Source: Mercenaria mercenaria (lineage: Eukaryota > Mollusca > Bivalvia > Venerida > Veneridae). Taken from it: a stretch of DNA of 64,000 nucleotides. A program made the translations under genes and the position numbers. The stretch is from NCBI RefSeq assembly GCF_021730395.1, contig NC_069363.1:45561001-45625000 (forward strand), in the 5' to 3' direction. This document shows, one piece after another, positions 1-11,900 of the stretch. How positions within the stretch are numbered: the stretch's first letter is position 1; each line of letters opens with the position of its first letter. The notes below the pieces were generated by a model, which saw nothing but the letters and a program-made list of their open reading frames with translations, searched no databases and was not told where the DNA came from.

Positions 1-367
1 AAATTGAAATATGGATCATCTTGGATAAAAAACTAGGTCACCTTGTCATTTGAAAGAAAAACCTTGTGTACGCAGTAGGGGCTGCATGCTATACTGGATA
101 TTCATAAAATTTAGATTGATGGCCTATAGACTGTTTACAAGCTTATCCTTTGATCTAGCCTACTGACCTAGTTTTTTACCCTACGTGATCCAGTTTTAGA
201 ATTGACATAGAGATCATCAAGACTAATATTCTGACCAAGTTTTATAAAGATGGGGTCACAAATGTGGCCTCTAGAGTGTTCACAAGGCAAATGTTGACGC
301 ACGACGGACGCCGGACAATGACCGGTCACAATAGCTCACCTTGAGCACTTTGTGCTCTGGTGAGCTA
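1..367 (+). mobile_element. Hairpin-ended interspersed element (pearl/Helentron-like), right part
   Basis: Seen: diverged direct-repeat text (aggtcac / gacctagtttt motifs), then a short GACG-rich stretch near 295-320, then a strong palindrome at 332-367. The hairpin pairs TAGCTCACC (332-340) with GGTGAGCTA (359-367), and GAGCAC (343-348) with GTGCTC (352-357), around a TTT loop. Core repeats, short simple repeat, then terminal hairpin is the layout of pearl/HINE elements of bivalves. The left part lies outside the window. No coding capacity is seen. Confidence 0.55.
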
Positions 368-424
368 ATAAAAAGTAACAAATCAATATGATATTTTGTA
401 AGTCAGTTACTTACCTGCTAGATC

Positions 425-505
425 GGTGTTCATAAATCGAAAATACTCGCGGTCGTGCGGAAACACGATTCGCACGAGCGCGGGTATTTTTAATTCATAA
501 ACACC
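425..505. repeat. Imperfect fold-back palindrome
   Basis: The arm at 425-459 (begins GGTGTTCATAAAT) is the diverged reverse complement of 471-505 (ends TTCATAAACACC), about 27 of 35 positions, with an 11-nt loop. Part of the right arm recurs inverted near 887-925 (tttatgaattaaa..gcgcg). The flanking sequence to about 1500 is AT-rich with no gene that can be supported. Confidence 0.5.
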
Positions 506-1525
506 TACTACTCGGTTAGTAACCTACACATAACTCCTCCCTCTATTGCTATTCTATTCATACCAAGGTAAAGTGTTCACAGGCGGTATCACAAACAAAA
601 CGCACGCGTCTATTGTGTAAACTAAGTCAATCGCATTTGGCAGTCCTGATTGGACAGTCTGTTTTATGGAAACATTAATGATTGACAGTTTTGGATCTAT
701 CCATTCGTAATTATTCGCACCTGCCATTGTTTGCTAAAGAGTGGTTGGACAAGCGACTTCAAACTATTTCATACTCTTTCACACTTCACCAAACTATAGT
801 GTCAATTAACACCAATTATCAGTTGCACTGTCATATTGACTTTTCACAAGGTCACTTTTATTGACATGCGGTACATAATAGAAATAAATGCGATGCTGGC
901 GATTTATGAATTAAAGCCCGCGCGAAACCGCCTTTTTGCCGTTTGCGAGCAATTTCATGCTAGCGAATTTAAATGATTTCACAGTTACTGTACATGTTTT
1001 TTTTCTCTCCTAATTTCGCAATTTAAAGATGCTAATGCTCTTATGTCATAATATGACAAAATTCAAATTCTAAAGAAAGATAATTTTACTCAAAATCTGA
1101 AGTCACGACCCTGTCGACAAACGCGCCTGATTGGTTCAGATAAAAGATAAATTGATAAAGATGAAAATAGCCGAGAATATTAGAATTTCAATTATAAAGA
1201 AAGTTCTTAAATGTAGAATTCGATCGCTGCAGTAATTATATCAGTAATTGTATGTTTAATTGAGATTGCTTAATTAAATGCTTACATTGTTAAAACACTA
1301 AATGCATTATGATTAGCCTCCACGTAAAGTTGTCTTGTAAAGTTTATCTAGCTCGTAAATCAGCATGACTTTAAAACTTTCAGATTTTAGATTCATTAGT
1401 GCATTTGAATGTGCTCGTACAATGACGAAGTCACAGCGACTCTGATATGTGTACAAAGTATATTTTATTTACCAGTACGTACAAACAAACTGGTCGTGTC
1501 CTCAACGAAAAGCAATTATGGTATC

Positions 1526-1578
1526 ATTATATTCAGATGTGATTTTACAAACCTTGTAAAATCATATCTGAATATAAT
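1526..1578. repeat. Near-perfect 25-bp hairpin
   Basis: The arms at 1526-1550 and 1554-1578 are complementary over 25 positions with one G/A difference, which still pairs as G-U if the plus strand is transcribed. The loop is 3 nt (ACC). It could be a collapsed fold-back transposon. The loop is too short for a normal animal microRNA precursor. Confidence 0.7.
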
Positions 1579-2590
1579 ATAGTGTAATAGGTAGCGTAAA
1601 CAAGCATCAAAGCCACTTCCACTACAGTTAAAGGCAACCCTTGCTTTTCCCAAGATAATTTCAGGCATCAATTTTTCTCTAACTGAATTTATCTTTTTTA
1701 AAGAAAAAGTAGCACATGCCGATTGTAAGAAAATATAGCCCGCTCGCTTACATCAATAGTGAAAGTGCAGATCTGTTGATCATGGGCTTTGAGTTTGAAC
1801 CCACTGACTATTTTACAATGTGTCTGTAGGAGGACTTGATAGATGCTGAGAACAAGTTAGTACTGGTGCTGAATCCAGAAGTACTTGTTAAAACGGCACT
1901 AAATAAAAAACAAGCAAAGTAAATATAAGAAAATATTCAATATGTATTATACAAATGATGTACAAATATAAAAATGAGATAATTGAATTGTATCTCGTAA
2001 GTGGACATAACTACTATCCGGATACATTCAACACTGCTCAAAACTGTTAATGCAGCACAGAGCTATCTCCTTAGCGACATGACTATCTCCTTCACGACAG
2101 AGCTATCTCTCACAATAAAAAGTGAATAATTTTACTCCCGAACCATTTTCGGTACATATTTTATTTCCAAATGCATTGTATATTTTACAGCTATCTCACG
2201 CCTACTCTGTTTGCTTCTTAATATTAGTTAAAATGTAAATATTTGACAATGAATGTGCTTTCATGACGAAATGGCCACATTTACTGCTAAATCAGCTTGT
2301 TGGTAACCATCAACACGACCACAAATTAAGAATGAATCAGCAAACATAAAGTTCTCTGTAAATTTAAATCATATCTACATCGCCTACCATTCCCCGATTT
2401 TTGATATTCGATACACTGCTTGTAAAAATGCAAAAATATGATGACACTCACCTTTGTTGATGTTCTTTTATCGCGACGTGCACTACCTCGAAAGTTGCGA
2501 CAGAGCAGTTTACCGTATACCTCTTAAAAAGGTAGCTCTGTAGTTTACAAGGCGTGAAGAGGGATGATTTTAATTTCAGTATTGTAAATT
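1579..2590. other. No gene recognised
   Basis: AT-rich sequence. A small cluster of three imperfect direct repeats containing gactatctcc / gagctatctc lies at about 2050-2110. Nothing else can be supported. Confidence 0.4.
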
Positions 2591-2930
2591 TTCACCATTT
2601 GGATGGGGATGTACCTCAGGCTACATCTTATGGGGTATATATTTCTCAATTAATTCGGTTTGTTAGAGCGTGTAGTCATGTCAAGGATTTCAATGAACGC
2701 AATCAACATAATTACAAATAAACTTCTTCAGCAAGGCTACCGTTATTACAAATTGCGTAAATATTTTGCTAAATTTTACTATCGTAATTCTGATTTAGTT
2801 TTAAAATTCAATAGTCATTTAAAGGCGCTTCTGCGAGAAGGTATTTCTGAACGAATGACCTGGATTTTACAGCGAATCGACACAGAAGGGTGGTATTTAG
2901 TCGTGAAAAAGTCAAGGTGGTACTGAACGT
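2590..2930 (+). pseudogene. Retroelement reverse-transcriptase C-terminal remnant
   Basis: The plus strand encodes a segment beginning YGVYISQLIRF near 2632, continuing in another frame as LLQQGYRYYKLRKYFAKFYY and on to the stop at 2926. I recognise this block as the tail that follows the reverse transcriptase domain in abundant invertebrate retroelements. The exact class (LINE-like or Penelope-like) cannot be settled here. It is short, interrupted and has no catalytic core, so it is a dead fragment. Confidence 0.5.
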
Positions 2931-4240
2931 TTGGATCAAACTTTCTAAAATTCTAATTTCTAAAACTTCATAAAGTACATAGAAAATAAGGAAAATTAAA
3001 ACGATAGGGTCATTTGCTTGATTTTTGCTAGATTGATCTGATACAATTTTTAAATAATGGTCTTTTATGGAAAAATCACAATTTTATCGACTGTCACTTA
3101 ACACACAAGTTGTCATTTATTCATAATGTTTTAAAAATTAATTTCATTTGCCGTATGCAGAGTCCAGAATGTATTCTACGCTATCCGATTAAATGACGTT
3201 AAGCAATCACTTCCGGTTAATGAAACGTGCAGAACAACTTTTAAATTAAAAAGGGTACATCCATGTCATAATCATACGTTGTAAATATAGTGTTGTGACA
3301 AAGATTCATTATCCAGAGTTGATGAAATTATCGAATTGTTTGTAAATCTCGGGTAGACAGAACAAAACCTCATGAGATGCTAACAGCAACAGTGCATCAC
3401 TCAATATTAAGCGTACTATATATATAACACCACGGGAAAGGGACGAGGGACTGTTTACTGCATTTTAACAACACATTTGAACATGCGAATAATTGGTCCA
3501 TTTTGTGCCATGTTGACTATATCGAGCAAATTTGAGCAGCAGGGAATAATGTCGGGTTATATATGCTGACAGTGAAACCTTAAGCTAATCTGTCCCACTA
3601 CTGGTACTCCTGTCCACTTCAAAAGGCCTAGCAAATTCATAACGTGTACCGTGTAAGTAATACGGTAGAAATTTAACATACAAGCCACATAAATATGTTT
3701 TGTCACTGAAAATAATTCCTCTTGTCCTTAACACATTTTGTTTGTGAGTTATAGCGAAAATTTACTTAATTCTGGGCCATCCGTCGTATTGTGATAATAG
3801 TAAAAAGTACATGTAATGAAGTTATTTTCACAACTTTACGATTTACGTAAATTGTCTGTTTATATTTATTGCGGCTTTGGTGCATCATCGTTATATGCTC
3901 GCTGATAATGTCTCCAGTTAACGATGGAAATTAGCTTTAGGTTACGAAGTATATTCAGGCATCCCATGATTGCATCATAAGAGATGAAAGTTGCAGAATA
4001 ATTGAAAACTTAACTATCCCGCTAGGAGATTTTAATGGATCCGTTATTACGTTATTTTATTTATAATTGATTTGAATCGTAATGATACAGGAACGTGATG
4101 ATAGACTTTCAATGAATAGAAGCAACGCTTTCAGATCAGTTCTGCAACGTTTACATATTAGTGCCTCGTGTATACAGTTATAGTTTGAATACATCAACAG
4201 AACATATAACGTAAAAAGAAATTTGATTTTTCTTTAGACC
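2931..4240. other. No gene recognised
   Basis: AT-rich unique-looking sequence; no long open frame, domain signature or repeat seen. Confidence 0.4.
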
Positions 4241-4374
4241 ATGAACTGACATTTTTGACACTGACCCCATTCCCCGTAGGGATTTTTATACTATTCTTTT
4301 CTGAAAGTACTACTATCCCACGCATCGGGCGGATATTACAATACATTTCCATATCTCCGTGAGAAGTAACAGTA

Positions 4375-4782
4375 GTGGATTCTCAACGCCGGTAAAGGAG
4401 CGTACTCCTAAACCACCAGGTCATTTTTGATGATACTTCACAGGGATGTTCCTTGGATGTCTTTTTTTAAATATTGCTCAAGGACTTGAATTCCATTTAG
4501 AACTCTGGTTGCCATGGCAACCGGAAAGAAAAAGCTTAAAAATTTTCTTGTCCAAAACCACATGTCCTAGGGCTTTGATATTTGGTATGTAGCATTATCT
4601 AATAGTACTCGCCCAAGATTGTTGAAATTATACCCTAGGGTCACATGGTTATATAGACTTAAATAGGGAAAATTTTTGAAAATCTTCTTGTCTTGGCTTA
4701 GATATTTGGTATGTAGTATCATCTAGTGGTCCTCTACCAGTAATGTTCAAATAACTCCCCCCACCTCCCTTCAGGGTCAAAT
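4375..4782 (+). repeat. Interspersed repeat with two ~122-bp tandem units
   Basis: The phrase gatatttggtatgtag occurs at about 4579 and 4701, each followed by a diverged copy of the same text (atctagtggtc / atctaatagtact, then gttgaaattat / gttcaaataac). This gives a two-unit tandem of about 122 bp, preceded by a GTTGCCATGGCAAC palindrome near 4508. It resembles the central core arrays of hairpin-ended elements elsewhere in the window, but no terminal hairpin is seen. Confidence 0.5.
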
Positions 4783-4915
4783 ATGGTTCCGCTATGCGGC
4801 GGGTGTAAAATCTACCGGCACTTGCAGGTGTTTCGGGGTGTGAGGGATGCTGCAAATTTCTTAACCTCTCATGAACAGACTCAATCAAACCGAGTCTGCT
4901 ATTATTTTGTTTGGA
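4783..4915 (+). repeat. Copy A of a dispersed repeat family (CCGCTTAAGCC family)
   Basis: Contains the family landmarks in order: a ttccgct start, gaggg-type spacer, then acctctcatgaacag, ccgagtctgct and attttgtttgg. The same ordered landmarks occur at 7735-7970, 10975-11350, 41385-41650 and, inverted, at 24537-24690. It is not coding. Confidence 0.6.
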
Positions 4916-4979
4916 AACTTCAAACAGATGTTATTAGAAATTTATTTATTTCAAATCGCGCAACCAAGAAGGCAAAATG

Positions 4980-7730
4980 AAGACTATTATGATATTAACA
5001 AACTTGGAATCGTAATGACTTTGGGCTAAATATTTCACTGTCAATGCAATTTTTTCACAATGTAATACAATAACAATTGTTTACAAAATATTTTCATTGT
5101 TCCTATTAAGTAAGATCAATTATGTGGATCAAATGTATGCTGATGCTAAAAACTTCGACACTGAACAACCAGGTTAGTAAAAATCAAATTTCAAAATTTA
5201 ATCACCTGTATTAATCGCTGTACATATGTGGATGAAATATTAATTTTTTTATCCTTTATAGACATGATGTTTCCAATAACATGTCTTTCTTTTAATAAGT
5301 TAAAAAGCGAAATATACATTAGCTATGTAATAAGATGATTTAAATGGTCAGATTTTAGTCATCCCCAGCTTTTATTATATTTGACTGGCTTATCGTAGTA
5401 GGTTGTCCCCCTTGAAAATTATCCGATAATCAATATTGGTTTCCCTGCTAATATTACTTTGAGCAATAGATTATATAGGAAATTTATTTTCAATGATTAA
5501 TTTCAAATATGTGTTTTGGTTTGTGAATATTTTACTAGATATGACAGTATACATCACTTTCTTCTCTTTAATTTGATGTGAAAATATATATTCTAACTTA
5601 ATATCTTCTTGCTTCCAATTGACTTTAAAAAGGTATCACCATCACTTATATTGAACATATAGTGAAAATCACTGTTTCAATTTCTTTTACTTTAGAGGCA
5701 AATAAATTATATTTTCCAAAGCATGACAATTTATTATCACATATGTAGGTATTCGTGACTTTATAAGCAATACAATAGTATAATTGTAAGTGTTATAGGG
5801 TAAAGGCTTCTTGCTTCCATTTAACTTCAAAGTGTATCAAGAAATAAAAAACTGGTGGATTTCTTAAAGGATTGATGTAGCTTAAACGATGTAACGATTT
5901 ACGGAACTGCATATACCAACAACTGACATACGATTCAATATAGTCTTTTGAAATAATAACGTTCATAATTGTCTCGAAGTCAAAAAATAGAAAAAAATGA
6001 ACAGAACAGAATAGAACATAGCTTTGATTTTTCAACAAACTATTTTTGAGAACAATACGAGTCGATATAAATTTCAGTTTTTCTGACTGAAAGCTAAAAT
6101 TTTTGGAGTATTGAAACAATCGACGGCAGCAGAAAACTACGTCATAGAATAGGTTTCTTATGAAACAGTGTAATTTGCAAGTTAGGCGCTCCTTGAAAGC
6201 TGGGGGAAAGAATGTGTACATTTATTTAAACAAAAGACGCAGCATGGTTTTCACGCTTTGCAAAGAAAGGGTGAAATTAACAGGCGCGCAATATCATTTC
6301 TATTTTAGAAATGAAATCCAAGCTTGAAAACAAAACAAAAATATTTATAATAGCATGCTTTCCGTGAGTTTGCACGGTAAGATTATCTCTTTAGTACGAC
6401 CTACATTTTTTTGTCACGGTTTGTTCGTGGAAAGCATGCAAATAGCCACCTTTACAGCTGAAGACTAGTTTACACGGATACATCTTATTTAATGATTGCA
6501 TTGTATAGTATATACAAACACATACCTGAATGGCATATTTGATTCATGTACATCATTGATTATACAAGACTAAGTAACTTAGACACTATAGATAAGTAGA
6601 CAGGGTGAATCAGAGCTAATTTTAAAAAAATGAGTTCGGATCTCAATGATACACATACATCAATGCTGATAAGAAAAATCAGAATCTACTAACATGTGTG
6701 TTTTCTAAGATTGTTAAATTGCTCTTTTTTCTGTTTTGTTGTTTTGTTTTTTTTTTGCCATTGCCTGTGAAATACAGTATTGTTTAGTTTATTACTTTAT
6801 TCTATCATGTTTTAAAGAGTAAACTTCTAAGCATGAAAGATAAACAAAAGTACCGTTATATGGACAAGAACATTCAAACAAAATCGGAATACATGTATCT
6901 TCACACAAGTTTCGTTTTCCTCGAGGAAAAACTAGTATAAATGTTTTTGTGGGAAAGCTCGTTTATGAAATAATTCTCGGATTTCAATGTTTAGCGACAT
7001 TTAAAGTTTCAAAAGGAAAGAAAAGAATTTATTTAATGTTTTCATTTTCTGTTACATGACAACACAAATTTCGCAATATCATAAGCTAACATAATGCTGT
7101 TTTTTTTTACAGAAATGTTTTATATCTTTACAAAATCCATGACAAAGATTTATTGACTTGGGTCATGAATGACACGACTTTAGCTAATGTAAGGGAGACA
7201 ATCCAATATGAAGGGAATTAATTTAACACAGTCAATAATTAAGGGAGAGAATTCTTGAAAATTCTCGTTAAAAGCAGCCCATGTTTAGAAAATCGTATAA
7301 ATATATCATGCAACAAAAACAAATGACATTTTGTATTTCAGCGATGAAATTAGTATGTTAAGTTATAGTGCATTCTGGGTATATCTCATCATTATTGGTT
7401 GCGTTATATGCAGCAGAAAGGAGAACTATTTGGTACGATTTTTTGTTAAATATCTAAGAATTTATGAAATCGTAACTTCTGCTCTAGTCTAGCTCACTTT
7501 TAATTTATTTGTTACTTTTTCTTGTGAATATTCATTATTGTTACTTTAGCCTTGTATTTACTGTATGAAACATTGTTACATGTTTTTGTCATAATGATTG
7601 TAGATTTATCTCCATTATCTAATCGTTTTTATAGAAACACGTGTATTCTAAATTCACTTACTTACTTCTTCTAGTACCCTAAAATAACAGCAGATTAAGC
7701 ATAATACCCTGAAAACCTCCACTGCTAGTC
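4980..7730. other. No gene recognised
   Basis: AT-rich stretch. A 142-codon open frame on the minus strand (5793-6221) is rich in F, S, K, I and L and shows no domain. A weak inverted repeat of GCATGCTTTCC lies at about 6354 and 6433. Nothing here supports a gene. Confidence 0.4.
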
Positions 7731-7734
7731 ATTT

Positions 7735-7970
7735 GGTGCACACTTTCACAAACTGTCTTCAAAACAGCAGTATTTAAGTACCTTGGGCGGCCGAAAAATG
7801 TCTTGATGTTGCTATATGTTCTGGTCGTTTGGAATCGTTCAGTTCCATTTCTATTCGCGTATAATAGAGTTCCGCTTAAGCCCATGCTATGGGGCGTGAG
7901 TGGTGTTGCGTATTGCATACCTCTTAAGAATAGAATCATTCTAATCAGGCCTGCTACTGTTTGCACGATA
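7735..7970 (+). repeat. Copy B of the CCGCTTAAGCC dispersed repeat family
   Basis: Reads aacagcagtatttaag, then ccttgggcggccg, then ttctggtc, then agttccgcttaagccc, then ggggcgtgag and a degenerate right part. It aligns well with the longest copy at 11060-11350. The 95-codon open frame over it (minus) is a by-product. Confidence 0.65.
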
Positions 7971-7998
7971 GTATAAATTATTCATTTAATTTTGTTTG

Positions 7999-8172
7999 GG
8001 AAATAGATTTTTGTTTTGCGTGCTTTGCTGGCAAATAAAACATGGTTTTGAGTTCAAATGTGTAGTAATCTAAACACAAAGGGCGAAGGCCTGAGTGATT
8101 AATTGCGACGCATCTGAACGAAAGAACGTGTTTTATTTGCCAGCAAAGCATGCAAAACTAAAATCTATTTCC
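7999..8172. mobile_element. 174-bp fold-back MITE
   Basis: The left 46 bp (begins GGAAATAGATTTT, ends AATAAAACATG) is repeated inverted at the right end (ends AAAATCTATTTCC) with about three mismatches. About 80 bp of unrelated sequence lies between the arms. There is no open frame. This is a miniature inverted-repeat element by structure; the superfamily is unknown and I could not define a target duplication. Confidence 0.65.
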
Positions 8173-8689
8173 ATTCCAACACGTTCGAATTACACCAGGA
8201 AGAAATACTAATGCGGTTTAAAAAAGAGAGAGTAAACCGAAATAGCCAAAAAGTAGTTTTTTTTTCGAAACGTGTTCTAATTGACAAGACAATACACGGT
8301 AAAATCCTTCTCTGCCTATATAAAAGAAAATCTTAAAAGTGTTAGAATATCTATTATATCACGCTTGTTTTTACGAATTGTAAAAGCTACAAATGTATGA
8401 GGTTTACACGTAAAAGAAGTATACTTTTAGAAGGCTGTGGATCTTAGACGTAAATATCAAAATATAATCCAGATAAACTATTGTCTGAGTAAAGTTACAA
8501 CAATAAAAGATGGAATTATGCAAAAATATCTGTGTTTGTATATTTTTGTGTAAGATCCGGAGCCTTCTTTGGTAAATACCGCAGTAACAAAATTACTGAA
8601 ACAGTATATTGGTGATGATTCGGGTATCGTTACAGCTTGTTTATATGTATGGTATTACTTTTATTATAAAATTTGTAGTCATTTAGTCA

Positions 8690-8716
8690 TTTATTCCTGT
8701 TGGAACTTATTTTATT
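8690..8716 (-). promoter_or_regulatory. Candidate polyadenylation signals of the first EGF receptor gene
   Basis: AATAAA on the minus strand at about 8690-8695 and again at 8711-8716, roughly 240-260 bp after the stop codon at 8952. The position is reasonable for a 3' UTR end. Assignment is by motif only. Confidence 0.4.
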
Positions 8717-8951
8717 TTTATTAACGAAAACAGAATTTAACGGTATGCTTGTTAGATCATGGGCTACCAATTTGATTAATAGTCAAAACATACACATAGT
8801 CGGACTTCCTTTCCCCTACGGAAATGCTATTCAGAAACACTATGGGTTAAATGATAGCCTGGAAAACTATAAATATTGTGGGAAACTGGTAAAAAACATG
8901 CAAATATCACATGCAAAACTTATTTCATAACTCAGAACAATGATCATATCG

Positions 8952-11900
8952 TTATATACATGGATGTATATAGAACGCACTATCACGATTTTCGCCGACG
9001 CTTCCAACAGGATTTTCACTGGAATGGTATGCATCATCCTCGTGCCCGTTCAAACCAGAACTTTTAAGTTTTGTACCAAGACACTCAAACGTTCTTACAT
9101 AGCTTTTGCTTAAATCTGAGCAATCTTGCTGTGTTCTGGACAGCGGTCCAATATTTCTTATATTATCCGTACTACTGTATGTCACACTTGAGATTTCGAT
9201 TATACTGTTACTTTGATTTAGGTGAGAATTGATTTCTTGGTTCATTTCATAGTTATTAAGACTTTGTGTTCCTGGCAATTCACTGTTTGTTGTATCTACA
9301 GCTATCATTATATCTGCAGCTATCATGCCTGCCCTCTCGCCTTGAATATTGCTGGTTACACTGAGGTTTGAACTGCTGTTGTGTAAGTTTGTGGAGTCGC
9401 TGTCAAATTCTATGTATAATGGTTGGCTAGTTGCGCTATCTGCAAAATGTACATTACATTACTATCATCGTTTATGTTTGGAAAACAAAATGTCCCTTTC
9501 TTGTTTGTGATAAAAACTCACGATCAAAATCTACCAATATAACATCAAATTTAAGCTTTACTCTTGATATTGTTTCGATCTTCTACGGAAAGAAAACAGG
9601 AATAGAACACGAATCATATGTTCCAAATGATTCTTCATCCAACAAAAATAAAAGTATTAATTCCAACAGGAATAGATATGTCAAAGTTATCTAGATGTAA
9701 CTTTAAAGCTTCGCGTATTTTCTTACCATTTGTGTCGTCTATTTCTTCATAAAACGGTTCCGAGGTATGTAATGCGGGTAGTTCAATGCTAGTTTGAAAG
9801 TTTCTTTTTCTGTAAAGAATAATCCTGAAAAAAAATAGTCATATTCAGGAACTTTCTATTTTCGGGATTGAATAAATAGATAAGCCATCGATTAGAAGCC
9901 GAGCAATATACTAAAGTTTATACTTTTAGTTTAATTTTTTATTCCTCTTTAGATATTAATTAAATTGCAGAAAGCAAAGATGTAGATGCTAGAATCCTAG
10001 GAGGGGTTTAGAAGAAATGAAGTGTACACTAACAGTCATTTAATAATGAATCTTAAGATCTTAAGTTGACATAACCTGGTTATTAGTATTTTGTCAAAAG
10101 ACATAGATATTCATCTATAAAGTGTTGTGAGCAATGTTTATATAAATACATGTGGTCCGCCCGCTTAGCTCAGTAGTGGGAGCGCTGATCTACGGATCCA
10201 GGGGTCTTGGGTTCGATCCCCGGGCGAGGCGTGTGTTCTCTGTGACGACTTGATTATGTATGAAATCATTCGTCCTCCGCCGCAGATTCATGTGGAGAAG
10301 TTGGCAGTTACTTGCGGAGAACAGGTTTGTATTGGTTACTTCAGTTCTGAACATGGTCCTTCTACCTGTGTTTTGTTACAATTTAGACAGGGAGCCTCCA
10401 TGGCCGACAGGTTAAGGTGGCTGACTACAAATCACTTGCCCCACACTGAGTCTCACTCGGGGCGTTGAATTCTTCATGTGAGAAAGCCATTCAGCCGGCT
10501 TACGGAAGGTCAGTGGTTCTACCCAGGTGCCCGCTCGTGATGAAATAATGCACGAAGGGGTACCTGTGTTCTGACACCAATCTCAATGCTGGAAAGTCGC
10601 CATATGACCTGTAATTGTGTCGGTGCGACGTTAAACCCAACAAAATAACAACAACATAATATTAATAATAAAACAAGTTATAGAGAATCACACAGTGCGA
10701 TTTAAATGTCATCATCTAAATGGATATCTGTAAAGACCTATTAACTTGATGTTTATGATTGTCTTTGGCTAACAGTATTTGCATTTCACAAGCTTATTTA
10801 GTGTACTCAATTAATTAGTATTCCTACCTTCGTATGAAACCAACAGTAAACGTACAGGCCAAAGCAGAAACGACTCCGACTGTACTGTATGTTATTATGG
10901 TATCGGTAGAATCGTGATCATTAGTCGAATCTGAAATTAAGTAAATAGTTACTTTAGTAACAATACTCACATTCAATTTTATTGTAATAGAATTCCACTA
11001 ATAAGCTGAAGCTGCTTGGTTTTGTTCTATGCTTCCAAAGAATTTTGTCATAGACTTTATTAACTATCACAACAGCAGTCTTTAAGTGCCGTGGGCGGCT
11101 CTAAAATATCTCAAAATACTTGGACTCAGTGTTGTTATATTTTCTGGTCTGTATGGATCATGGATGGAGAACATTCAATTTTACTGTAATAGAATTCCGC
11201 TTAAGCCGGTGCTAGGAGGCGTGGCGGGTGTTGCACATTTCATTACCTCTCATGAACAGCCTCTGTGCTATTTTGTTACTTGGTTGTGTTCTATGCTTCC
11301 AAAGGATCTTTTCACAGATTTTATTATAAGCGTAACCTTCTTTATTCCTGTTTTAGAATATTAGCATGCTTCCTTACAAGTTAATTTTTGTATGTCAATC
11401 TTTAAGTAAAAATAATGTTTAGTTTATACTAATTTGTTTTAGATCGATAGTGATGAAAGCGTCCACTCTCAAGTCTGCTTCCTAGAAAAACAAGTACGGG
11501 TGTCATATGAGAAGTCATGATTGTGACCCCAGTGGGGCTCGAACCCGCGACCCCTGTATTAAGCGGCCGACAACTTATCCACTAGACCACCGCTCCCCTT
11601 AATAATAATGTTTCTATATAATGACATTTTATGCACCGGATTGTAAATTTACAATATAAAATACGTTAACTTTGTGCATTACTTTGGGTCCAAGGGTCTC
11701 CGAAAAAGCCTGGCTCGCATCCAGGGCACCTAGCTGTACTGTTGTCACATATTCTGAGCACATGAGCTTCACTGCAGTTTTTCTCACATTTTTTACCATA
11801 ATATTCTAAAATACACCCTTTTTCACAAAAACCTGAAAAACTGTCACATGATCTGTTGAAACATGTTTCGCTGCAAGGGTCACCGCAGGTGTCACCGAAC

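Noticed and set aside
5793-6221. 142-codon minus-strand open frame
   Set aside because: Composition follows local AT-richness; no recognised domain, signal peptide or splice partners.
6354-6445. Inverted repeat of GCATGCTTTCC
   Set aside because: Only 11 bp pair well and the flanks do not; too weak to call an element.
10151-10232. Possible tRNA gene
   Set aside because: Good A and B boxes, but a full SINE body and A-rich tail follow and the acceptor stem does not pair properly.
11524-11598. Possible tRNA gene on the minus strand
   Set aside because: Attached to a repetitive body typical of SINEs; more likely a SINE head.
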